Source: Spartobacteria bacterium
GTDB taxonomy: Bacteria; Verrucomicrobiota; Verrucomicrobiia; Chthoniobacterales; UBA10450
Assembly (NCBI GenBank): GCA_003169695.1
Contig: PNAS01000057.1
Location: forward strand, 97,026-161,025
Length of the DNA: 64,000 bases
Reading direction: 5' to 3'
Below are positions 53,273-61,403 of this stretch, piece by piece (position 1 is the stretch's first letter; every line of letters starts with the position of its first letter). The notes under the pieces are model-generated. The model did not search any database, had not been told where the DNA came from, and saw only the letters and a program-made list of their open reading frames with translations. Position numbers and translations under genes: made by a program.

Positions 53273-54247
53273 TCAGGGCTTTTTACCTGCGTCTACGAAC
53301 TTATCGGGAGTTGCGTCGAATTGCGCCTTGTCGCCCTGAGAACAGAAGTAGTAAGTCTTGCCTTTATAGGCAGACTTCGGAGCGGTCGCCGGGTCAACAT
53401 CCATCTGACACACCGGACAGAGTGGATGCTCATCCGTTGAGACGCGTTCCTCCGCGTAAACCTGATTTGAGCCTGGGTTCATCCAGCCTTGTCCCTGGTA
53501 TTCCATTTCGTAGGCAGTCTTCTGCGCGATCTCGCGGCCGTAGTAGCGCTCGACCACGCGGAGCGCGAGATCAATGCCGGAGGAAAGTCCGCCCGCGGTA
53601 GCGAGATTGCCATCCTCGACGAACCTGGCTCCGCGCTTGAGGTTGATATCGGGGAACTGCGCGGCAAAAAGCCGAAACGCTCCGTGAAATGTGGTCGCGG
53701 CTTTGCCGGACAAGAGGCCGGTTTTCGCCAAAACAAATGCGCCGGTGCAGACCGACATGGTTACGTCGGTGTTTTTTGTCGACTTGCGAATCCATTCCAA
53801 CACTGCCTCGCTTGGTTCGCTTTGGGCCGGGATGACGATGATCTTCGGCGCGGGAGCGTTTTCAAGGGTGTAATCGGGGACGATCTTCATCCCGGCGCTT
53901 GCTCGGATAGGGTTCGTTGTCTCGGCAACCGTGTAAAGGCGGAATGGATGGTCCGCACGGCCCGGGATCATGACATCTTGGAAGACTTCCCATGGTCCAG
54001 CGAAATCGATCACCACCGCGCCTTCGGAAACGAGAAAGGCAACGGGGATGCTGCCTTGGACGGGAGGTTTGAGCGGATTTGGTTTGACCGCTGGTTTGTT
54101 CCCTGCGGGATCGCTCGGGGATTCGGACGGACTTGAACTTGCGAAAAGGTCACCCAGAGTCGAGAGCGCCATGGCAGCCATCAAGCCGAATGTCGCTGCT
54201 GCTTTGAGTAATTGTCTTCTATGCATCCTGTGTGTTGGTTCATTCAT
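53273..54247 (-). CDS. Exported DJ-1/PfpI domain fused to a YHS domain
   Basis: The 324-residue protein has a Tat-like signal (HRRQLLKAAATFGLMAAMA), a Pro/Ser linker, a DJ-1/PfpI domain of the isonitrile hydratase/GlxA kind (VAFLVSEGAVVIDFAGPWEVF, MSVCTGAFVLAKTGLLSGKAATTFHG with the nucleophile-elbow Cys) and a C-terminal YHS domain (CPVCQMDVDPAT ... YKGKTYYFCSQG) that binds metal ions. The combination in one exported chain is unusual. The neighbouring regulator has the same type of DJ-1 domain. The internal ATG at 54226 is a possible start. Confidence 0.88.
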   Translation of the reverse strand: MNEPTHRMHRRQLLKAAATFGLMAAMALSTLGDLFASSSPSESPSDPAGNKPAVKPNPLKPPVQGSIPVAFLVSEGAVVIDFAGPWEVFQDVMIPGRADHPFRLYTVAETTNPIRASAGMKIVPDYTLENAPAPKIIVIPAQSEPSEAVLEWIRKSTKNTDVTMSVCTGAFVLAKTGLLSGKAATTFHGAFRLFAAQFPDINLKRGARFVEDGNLATAGGLSSGIDLALRVVERYYGREIAQKTAYEMEYQGQGWMNPGSNQVYAEERVSTDEHPLCPVCQMDVDPATAPKSAYKGKTYYFCSQGDKAQFDATPDKFVDAGKKP

Positions 54248-54429
54248 GACGTCTACCGTCTAGGGGCGAGCGGCTGGCAGCAATGACAATTATCATCATA
54301 TTCCTGCCACATCATACCGGGAAGATGAGACGTTGCACGGCCGATCTGTTGTCCGTGTGGCCTCCGCTTCCAGTCCTTTAATTTCCGGATGTCGACCTCC
54401 ACGCAGTGGGTGAAATTCCAGCACTATTT

Positions 54430-56010
54430 CTATGCTGGCCGCTGAAGCCGGGCTTCGGCCAGATCAATGTCACGTTGGATTCGGCGCAAGGCCAGGTCGT
54501 TGATCGTTCCTTCGTTGCGCAGCGCAATCAAAGTGTCGCGTTCCGTTTGCAACGCCGCGCGGGCCAATTCCTCAAAGTCCGGCGAGAACAATCCGATGAC
54601 GCTTTCTTCATGCGGGGCTTGACTGCGCAATTGCCGGATACGGTCTTCGTAATCTGCACGAAGGCGTGCAACGGTCTCGGGCTTGACCCGATCCGACGAT
54701 TCGATTTCCTCCAGGCGGGCCAAGGCTGCTTCGTTGGCCTTCAGGCGCGCCAGTCTCTCTTCTTTTTGGGTGACGTGATCGTCCACAATTTTCAGCCACC
54801 GGACCAGGGGCCTAAGAGTGAGTCCTTGCAGGACGAGCGTTCCAAAAATGACGCAGAACGTGAGTAAGAGGATGAGGTCGCGCCCCGGGAATGGTTCGCC
54901 ATTGGCCAGGACAAACGGAATCGCCAGCGCGCCGGCCAGCGAGTCTGCCCCGCGCATCCCAGTCCATGCGATCAACGCCGTGTGTTGCCAGCGAACAGGG
55001 TTTTTGTGACGGAACTTTCGACTCAGCAGGCGTGGCAAGTAGGTGGCCCCGAACATCCAGACAAAACGAACCAGCGCGAGCGCCGAAAGAATCAATATCA
55101 CCAGCTTCGCCACGTGCATCGCCGAAATCGAAGGGAGCGCGTGGATAACCTGCGGCAATTGCAGCCCGATGAGAATGAAAAGCACTCCGTTCAGAATGAA
55201 CGTGACCATTTCCCAAACAGGCAGCGCTTGTAGTCGCATCCGCCCGCTCAAGATACGCGGGGCGCGCCACCCGTAATAAATGCCGGCAATCACCACCGCG
55301 AGAATTCCGGAGACATGCAGCCTTTCACCGCTGAAGTAGGCCACGTACGGCGTAAGCAGGGAGAACATTGTTTGCACTGGCGGATCGTCCAAACGCTTTT
55401 GCACTTGCGTTGCCAGCCAACCAACGGCGAGACCGACACAGATGCCGCCCGCGGCGACAAGAAGAAACCGCAAGCTCGCTTGCCCCAGCGAAAAGCTCCC
55501 GGTCAATACGGCAGCCACAGCGAACCGGAAGGAGATGAAAGAAGTGGCATCGTTGACCAGGCTCTCTCCTTCGAGGATGACAACAATCTTGCGAGGCACC
55601 CGCAAATGTTGAGTCACCGCCAGCGCCGCCACGGCGTCCGGCGGCGAGATGATGGCGCCGAACACAAAACCGACCGCCAAAGGTAATCCGACGAGGCCAT
55701 GGAACAGATAAGCAGTCGCCGTCATCGTCACTAGGACCAAAACGATTGCCAGAGGGAGAATTGACCGAAGGTTCGCTCGGAAATCTCTCCAGGAGGTGTA
55801 GACGGCCGCGGGATAAAGCAGGGGCGGAAGAAACAAATTGAAGACCAGTTGCGGATCGAGCTGAATCGCAGGAAGGCCGGGAATCAGCGCGAGGACGACA
55901 CCACCGACGGTCAGCAGGATTGGATAGGGGATCCGGATTTTCCGGGCAATGATCGCCAGCAGCGCGACGGCAACGAGACAAATCAGGATTAATTCGGTTT
56001 TGTCTACCAT
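54430..56010 (-). CDS. Na+/H+ antiporter, CPA1 family
   Basis: The 526-residue protein has about twelve membrane helices with the CPA1 marks FGAIISPPDAVAALAV and EGESLVNDATSFISFRF, and a C-terminal cytoplasmic helical part (residues about 415-526: KEERLARLKANEAALARLEE). These transporters swap Na+ or K+ for protons to keep pH and ion balance. A short open frame upstream (56004-56153) ends in an ATGGTAG overlap with this start. Confidence 0.92.
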   Translation of the reverse strand: MVDKTELILICLVAVALLAIIARKIRIPYPILLTVGGVVLALIPGLPAIQLDPQLVFNLFLPPLLYPAAVYTSWRDFRANLRSILPLAIVLVLVTMTATAYLFHGLVGLPLAVGFVFGAIISPPDAVAALAVTQHLRVPRKIVVILEGESLVNDATSFISFRFAVAAVLTGSFSLGQASLRFLLVAAGGICVGLAVGWLATQVQKRLDDPPVQTMFSLLTPYVAYFSGERLHVSGILAVVIAGIYYGWRAPRILSGRMRLQALPVWEMVTFILNGVLFILIGLQLPQVIHALPSISAMHVAKLVILILSALALVRFVWMFGATYLPRLLSRKFRHKNPVRWQHTALIAWTGMRGADSLAGALAIPFVLANGEPFPGRDLILLLTFCVIFGTLVLQGLTLRPLVRWLKIVDDHVTQKEERLARLKANEAALARLEEIESSDRVKPETVARLRADYEDRIRQLRSQAPHEESVIGLFSPDFEELARAALQTERDTLIALRNEGTINDLALRRIQRDIDLAEARLQRPA

Positions 56011-56153
56011 GCCTGGTTCCGAGTGCGCCCGAGCCTCGCCGGAATTAGACCAGGCGTCCAGACACTAAAGCGATCCGAATGGGAAACGGGGTCGCATTCT
56101 AACTGTCGATATTTGGCCTGGAAGGCTCCGAAGTGTGACAAATTCAACCTCGA
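56004..56153 (-). other. Short open frame overlapping the antiporter start
   Basis: ATG at 56153 gives 49 residues (MSRLNLSHFGAFQAKYRQ...), ending TGG TAG across the antiporter's ATG. It could couple translation. It has no family resemblance, and the sequence around its start is a copy of 56431-56465. Confidence 0.3.
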
Positions 56154-56191
56154 CATTTTAACGCCTTCGCTGCCCAGCTCAGGCCTTGCCT

Positions 56192-56400
56192 CTAGGTGTG
56201 CGAAAAGAACCGCGGTAGAAGGACAGAGATTGAATCGATCATGAAATGGCCGATCATATTTGCGACCAAGTCGCGCCGCGAGAGATAAACAGCGGTTAAT
56301 ACTGCCCCAAGGGCAAAACCGAGGATAACGGTCCAATGACGTTCTGGCTGACAAAGGACGCGCCTCACGTCCTCAAATTGGTCTATGTAAACGCAGTGGG
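56192..56400 (-). pseudogene. CPBP family protein, C-terminal fragment
   Basis: The minus strand reads HWTVILGFALGAVLTAVYLS, then RRDLVANMIGHFMIDSISVL and a stop at 56192. This is the last helix pair and second His motif of a CPBP protease. The rest of the gene, with the EExxxR motif, is absent. A similar 35-base phrase lies on both sides (56151-56190 and 56431-56470). Confidence 0.65.
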
Positions 56401-56534
56401 AACTTTCACTTATTCGATAGCGTAACGAATCGACATCTTGACTCCTTCGTTTCCTAACTCAGTCGGCCTCGCGGCCCCTGCCCGTCTGGTTCTCCGCTCC
56501 CAGCGGATTCAGCTCTGGCTCAAAGCTAAGTAGC

Positions 56535-56777
56535 CTACAGGCTCTTTAACAGTTGAGTCAGGTCGGCGCGGAAGCTGGTTTCGGAACTGTTGTATCCTTC
56601 TCGGGTGAGACGCACCCGGCCAGTCCGATCAATCACTACTATTCCCGGAAATCCGCTCAGACCGAATGCGGCGTGCGCTTTTCCTCCCTGATCGAAGGCG
56701 AGGGGAAGTGTGATGTGCCGCAGTCGGCCGAAGGATCGCAGGCGTTCCGGCGTGTCTCCACCAGAGTTGATTGCCAT
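56535..56777 (-). pseudogene. TlpA/redoxin-like protein, C-terminal half
   Basis: The 80 residues read MAINSGGDTPERLRSFGRL, then HAAFGLSGFPGIVVIDRTGR and a final RADLTQLLKSL. This is the second half of a thioredoxin-fold TlpA/ResA protein with the cis-Pro region; the CxxC half and the signal are missing. Without the redox Cys pair it cannot work as a reductase. It is probably a remnant. Confidence 0.6.
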
Positions 56778-56952
56778 CTCGGAGTGCGTTTGGATTCAAG
56801 ATTTACAAGGCACGAAATGAATTTCGGCCCCAAGTCGCGACTTCTCCGCCGGCCGCCGGTTTGTCGCGGCGGGCGTGTCGACTGCGAAAGTGTGAGACGG
56901 GACACAAGGGTGTGCCAGCGCAGCATTAACCGCCCTCTCGGGCCTGCCCCGT

Positions 56953-57003
56953 CTATGTCGCGGTGTGACGGACCATTGACTCGCGAATTGCCCATTTCGC
57001 TCC
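56953..57003 (-). repeat. 50-bp dispersed repeat, copy 2
   Basis: Reverse-strand copy of the 40281-40330 sequence, nearly identical over about 45 bases. Confidence 0.75.
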
Positions 57004-57048
57004 CATTCGCGAGCAGGGCTTGTGACACGGCGCCAACGCTTCGATTAC

Positions 57049-58563
57049 TTACGGGAGGTGATACACTTCCACGAGGGCGACGCCGGTGCCGCCATTCTTG
57101 CCCGCAACAATCGCGGTGTATGCGCCGGGCGGCAGTGTCGTGACAAGCGCCGATTCCAAGTCGTTTGTCGGAGGAATGCCGGTGGCCATGATCTGGGCGG
57201 CCTGGCTTGCGTCATTTCTCCAGTTGTCATCGGACATGAGGATCGTGCCATGACTGTCGTGCAGCTCGAGCGTTGGATCGGCCAGGACGTTAGCAATGCC
57301 GAATTGGGTGAGGGAAGGCCCGATGGCTCGGATGAGCACTTTTTCGCTGGCGGTTCCGTTGCCGAGGATAAAGCCACCAATCATGACATCGTTGCCGGTC
57401 TGGACAAAGCCGCGGGTGCTGATGTTAGCCAGCTTCGAATCGGACGCTAGGCTCAAGTCATACATTTCGACTACCCCGATGCCCGTTGTTCCATTCTTGC
57501 CCGCTACAATGGCAGTGTATGCGCCGGGCGCCAGTGTCGTGACAAGCGCCGATTCCAAGTCGTTTGTCGGAGGAATGCCGGTGGCCTCAATCTCAGCCTG
57601 CTGACTGCTTCCGTCCTGCCTTGTTTTCCAGTTATCGTTAGTCTGTAACAACGTGGTGCCCTGGAAAAGCATTAGCGTCGGATCGGCCAAGACACCGCCG
57701 AGGAACGGGGAGAGCGACGGTCCGATCCCACGCCCGATCACGCTCTTGGACGCGTTGCCGTTGATGATGAATCCACCGATTCCGACGTTGTCTCCGGTCT
57801 GCACGTTCAGGCGCGTGGAGATGTTTAGGAGCTGCGCAGGAGACAATATTGGGCCGGTGCCGGTAACGTTGTTTGTATCAAGGGTTACACCCCCTACTAC
57901 TGCCAAAAGTCGGCCTGTCACAGTAGTGCTGCCCACCGCGGTGATAGAGGCATCAGCGAGGATGTTGCCGATGAAGGTACTGCCAGTGCCAAGGGTCGCG
58001 GAGGTGCCTACTTGAAAATAGACATTCCGTGCGTCGGCGCCATTGATTAGGACAACCGAGGAGCTACTGGGAGTGATCAGGGTGGTGCCAATTTGAATGA
58101 CGAAGCGTGCGGTGGGAACATTCTGCGCATCAAATGTCAGGACGCCACTTGACCATGTTGCCGCAACGTCGCAACGATAAACGCCTGGCGTAAGCGTCTT
58201 GCCGCCAAGATCCATCCCGCTCAGGTTATTGGCCGGCGGAGAAGCCAGGCCGGCAAAGGCGGTGTAGGCGGCGGCCAAGTCAGCATGAGCCTCTGTTGCC
58301 GTAGGGTCAGCCGCGTGGAGGGCGCCGTTGGTGATGACGCCTGGCGGGAATCCGGTGATGGCAGAGCCAGGGCTGACTCCGACGTTGCCGAAAATGTTAC
58401 TGGTGCCGGTATTCGTCACGGTCGAAGCGCCCAGGACGGCGAAAGTCTCAGCCGATCCGAGGGATTGCGCCTTAACTTGAGCTGCGAAAGTCGCGAGCGC
58501 GGCGAGGGCGAGAAAAAGTCCTGGGACGTGCCCAAGACGAAATGATTCAGTTCGATTATTCAT
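57049..58563 (-). CDS. Ice-binding-like (DUF3494) protein with surface repeats
   Basis: From the ATG at 58563 the 504-residue product has a signal peptide (LFLALAALATFAAQVKAQ), an ice-binding-like beta-solenoid (residues about 30-235): FAVLGASTVTNTGTSNIFGNVGVSPG, LTPGVYRCD, FVIQIGTTLITPSSSSVVL, STFIGNILADASITAV. Two 115-residue repeats follow (NISTRLNVQTGDNVGIGGF and NISTRGFVQTGNDVMIGGF), the same type as in the GDSL hydrolase at 21714. It should be exported to the surface; true ice binding is not shown, and adhesion is just as likely. Parts of the two repeats are almost identical in DNA. Confidence 0.9.
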   Translation of the reverse strand: MNNRTESFRLGHVPGLFLALAALATFAAQVKAQSLGSAETFAVLGASTVTNTGTSNIFGNVGVSPGSAITGFPPGVITNGALHAADPTATEAHADLAAAYTAFAGLASPPANNLSGMDLGGKTLTPGVYRCDVAATWSSGVLTFDAQNVPTARFVIQIGTTLITPSSSSVVLINGADARNVYFQVGTSATLGTGSTFIGNILADASITAVGSTTVTGRLLAVVGGVTLDTNNVTGTGPILSPAQLLNISTRLNVQTGDNVGIGGFIINGNASKSVIGRGIGPSLSPFLGGVLADPTLMLFQGTTLLQTNDNWKTRQDGSSQQAEIEATGIPPTNDLESALVTTLAPGAYTAIVAGKNGTTGIGVVEMYDLSLASDSKLANISTRGFVQTGNDVMIGGFILGNGTASEKVLIRAIGPSLTQFGIANVLADPTLELHDSHGTILMSDDNWRNDASQAAQIMATGIPPTNDLESALVTTLPPGAYTAIVAGKNGGTGVALVEVYHLP

Positions 58564-58979
58564 AGTACGTGTCTGTTTGCATCGGTATAAAGCAGATGCA
58601 CCACCACGGCCTCGTCGTAGAAACAGGGATTTCCGCGTGCGATAACTACGTAGACGGTGAGGAGTGTTTATGGGCGAGACGGAGTTGCCGGCTGACCCGG
58701 CTGGGCAGGCCTTTGGAATTATCTCCAGAAACATGCTCAAGGTCAGTTCGCTGAAATCGCATCCGATTTAAGGCGATAAGACGCGACGAGATGACATGGC
58801 GGTTCAGAAAGCAGCTCATGCGGATGCGAAAAAATCGGTGTCGATCCGAACCCGGTCGGCCGTGATCGCATCCTCTACCTTCCCGAGTCGCCTTAAACTC
58901 GACGGCTTTAACCGGTCGAGTTTGAAACACTTTTGAGAGAACGAAGAAACGGTTGGGACCTGAAAACGAAGGAATGGAA

Positions 58980-59015
58980 TAGAAGAGGGGTCAGTCAACA
59001 AATCTTGACAGTCTC
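58980..59015. repeat. GGGGTCAG motif with TTGACAGTC partner
   Basis: GAGGGGTCAGTCAACAAATC followed by TTGACAGTC; same motif family as at 46478. Confidence 0.4.
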
Positions 59016-59087
59016 AAAGAAAACAAAAGAACGCCGCTGGAACTGAGTCAAAGCCTAGCCGGAGGAGAAGCCGTAATTGATCGACAG

Positions 59088-59459
59088 TCAGGCGGCGAGG
59101 CGATCGACGGCGCAGCGCAGTTCCGTGACGTTAAAAGGCTTCGAGAACATTACGTGCACATCCATTCGTTCGTAGGCTTCGCGAATCTCCGATGACAGGT
59201 ACGCTGATAACGCAATTATTTTACCGGTGATGCCGCGTTGCCTTATCGCACTGACCAATTCCGCACCGGTCAGGTGGGGCATTTTTTGGTCGACAATGAT
59301 GATATCGTACAACTCCAAATTGGCATCGAGTTTGGCCAGAGCGGCATTGCCGCTGTCTACGCAGGTCAATTCATAGCGCGGCCCGGCAAAGACATACTGC
59401 AGGGAAAGTGTCACCGACGGTTCGTTGTCGACCGCCAGAATCCTGACAGGTGCGTCCAT
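59088..59459 (-). CDS. Single-domain response regulator
   Basis: The 123-residue receiver domain has acidic residues D11 and E13 (AVDNEPS), the phospho-acceptor D57 in IIIVDQKM, Ser in IIALSAY and Lys in MFSKPFNVTEL. There is no output domain or nearby kinase. It is a paralogue of the regulator at 43232. Confidence 0.93.
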   Translation of the reverse strand: MDAPVRILAVDNEPSVTLSLQYVFAGPRYELTCVDSGNAALAKLDANLELYDIIIVDQKMPHLTGAELVSAIRQRGITGKIIALSAYLSSEIREAYERMDVHVMFSKPFNVTELRCAVDRLAA

Positions 59460-59626
59460 ACAATCTAAGAACCAGCAGCGCGTGTACCGGCGCTGGAAGT
59501 ATTTGCCAGGCGGCGTTATTCATTTCCAAGACAGACGGAGCGAAAAACAGCTCATGCGGATCGCACACGCCACCGCCTTGCTGCGGGATTTGCCGGGAAA
59601 GGCGGCATCGCTTAAACAAGTGGAGC

Positions 59627-59911
59627 ATGAATCATCTGCGCAAACTTGGGCTCGCGTCCTTTTTCTTCCTTGGGCTCGGCTTGGTGTGCGGTGCGCTTCC
59701 TGGTTCCGCGACCGGCTGGACCCCGCAGACCGCCGTCACCGTCGCGCTGGTCTGTTACGGCATCGGGCTCATTCTGGCCTTGGTCGCATTCATGCAATCC
59801 CGGCGCGGCCAGAGCCTCGATGGTATAACGAAGTTTCTCGCGCGCGGCCCGCTCGCGCTCGTGACCATCGGCGTGCTGATCTTTTTCCTTCGGGCCATGA
59901 CCGGGTGGTAA
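59627..59911 (+). CDS. Small membrane protein, DUF3185-like
   Basis: From the ATG at 59627, with GGAG just before it, the 94-residue protein has three membrane helices (LGLASFFFLGLGLVCGALPG, TVALVCYGIGLILALVAFM and GPLALVTIGVLIFFLRAM). The pattern is like the DUF3185 group of small inner membrane proteins; the assignment is tentative. The upstream part of the open frame (from 59450) is antisense of the response regulator spacer and is not used. Confidence 0.7.
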   Translation: MNHLRKLGLASFFFLGLGLVCGALPGSATGWTPQTAVTVALVCYGIGLILALVAFMQSRRGQSLDGITKFLARGPLALVTIGVLIFFLRAMTGW

Positions 59912-59945
59912 GCCAAGCGCAACCACCGCTCTTTCGCCCTCTCGG

Positions 59946-59997
59946 GCCCGCCATCCATGTCGCGGTGTGATAGACCATTGACGCGCGAGTTGCCCAG
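59946..59997 (-). repeat. 50-bp dispersed repeat, copy 3
   Basis: Reverse-strand, more divergent copy of the sequence at 40281-40330 and 56953-57003. Confidence 0.65.
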
Positions 59998-60053
59998 CAA
60001 ATTCTCACAGTCAGAAGCGAATTTCTTTCAGCGGAGAGCCAGGTGACGAGAGA

Positions 60054-61328
60054 TTATTGGTCTGGCCGAGAATGAAGCCGGTTGAAATCGGGCGCGTGTT
60101 GGAGATTGGCACGCGGTTTGATCCGCGGGTTCAGCCTCGGGTTGGTCATGCGAAAAATCGCTGCCATCATCGCTTCCGCTCTTTCATTCCAAAGGTCGCC
60201 GTGATTCTTGATAATGCTGGGGTCAACTTTCACGTCCCAGTAAGGCACGTCGACATCTCCTATCCGCTTTATCTGCCAGAGCTCGAGCATTCCATTTGCG
60301 CCATCGAGAGTGAATACGTCGGCGGACAAATTATGTTCGAGGTTAGTCTCGAGAGCCGGCAATCCGTGCGACGAAATCTCTTCCGGAAGTTTCACCGTGA
60401 CGTGATTAATCAGCGCCTCATTGTGGCCCGGCGTCGATGTGTAAAACTTTCGTTCGCTTTCCACCACATTGGCCGGGCCCGGAGCCGCAACTTTATTGAA
60501 CGCTTTGGTCGTTGCCGCCAAGTTCTCGCCCACAGGAAACGCGAGGCCGGTAGCGGCATCGCCGCTTGAGGTGATTGAGACAAAGAATGGACGCGTCCCC
60601 TCGGTTCTGCGGCTGTACAAGGCGGCGATCATCTGCCGCGCCAGAATCGAATCCGAGGCTGGATTGACCACGATAACAAGATCAGCGGGCAGACTCCGAT
60701 CGGTATCGACGTGCCCGTGTATTTCCGCGTTGATGGCATGGGCAACGGATCGCTCCACGATTAATCCACCAAACGAATGTCCTAGTAAGACGGTGTATTG
60801 CCCGCCCACGCCGTGATATTTCCGCGCCGCTTCCGAAAGTGCCGCGATAGCGTCATAGCAGTCAAAATTGCTCGCAATTCGTTCGGCAGCCGCTTTGCGA
60901 TTAAAGAAGGTCAGTTCCTTGAGCACGGGCATTGGGCTCAACTCGCCCCGCCAGCCGAGGTATACTCCGACAACATTAAACCCAGCGTTGCGAATGGCGG
61001 GAGCGCCGCTTAAGCGCGCGAGCAAACTTTCGAACTTATCCACATCACCGGATTGAGCGTTATTCTGCCAACCGTGGACGTAGGTAATAACGAGCGGCCT
61101 AGTGACGTTCTGGACCAAGTCGATCGCGTTACTGAGCTGCTGCGTGTCTTGGTAGGATCCCTGCTCGCCAAATTCTATGAATGCGACCTGATATCCGGCC
61201 CGGTGTATTACCGAGTTCTTCGGGTTGGCCTCGGTGTTTTGGCGGAGAGGTGAGAGATGTGTGCAGCTCGTTAGCCATAGGGCCGAGATGCAGATCGCAA
61301 CAGGTTGTGAGCGGGAGGCCAACAACAC
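60054..61328 (-). CDS. Alpha/beta-hydrolase-like lipoprotein
   Basis: The product from the GTG at 61328 has 424 residues, with a signal and lipobox LTSC (AICISALWLTSC). The core has an alpha/beta hydrolase fold: VITYVHGWQNNAQ with the oxyanion-site HGW and LLGHSFGGLIVERSV with the nucleophile Ser in GHSFGG. The acid and His residues are not certain. It resembles large exported esterase/lipase-like proteins. A TTG at 61358 is an alternative start. It is single. Confidence 0.82.
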   Translation of the reverse strand: MLLASRSQPVAICISALWLTSCTHLSPLRQNTEANPKNSVIHRAGYQVAFIEFGEQGSYQDTQQLSNAIDLVQNVTRPLVITYVHGWQNNAQSGDVDKFESLLARLSGAPAIRNAGFNVVGVYLGWRGELSPMPVLKELTFFNRKAAAERIASNFDCYDAIAALSEAARKYHGVGGQYTVLLGHSFGGLIVERSVAHAINAEIHGHVDTDRSLPADLVIVVNPASDSILARQMIAALYSRRTEGTRPFFVSITSSGDAATGLAFPVGENLAATTKAFNKVAAPGPANVVESERKFYTSTPGHNEALINHVTVKLPEEISSHGLPALETNLEHNLSADVFTLDGANGMLELWQIKRIGDVDVPYWDVKVDPSIIKNHGDLWNERAEAMMAAIFRMTNPRLNPRIKPRANLQHAPDFNRLHSRPDQ

Positions 61329-61403
61329 GGGTCTACACTCGTGCGCGGCGGCTGGCAAGCTCTCACGCGGCTGAGACCAACCAATCCCTGCAAAAAATGC
61401 TTC

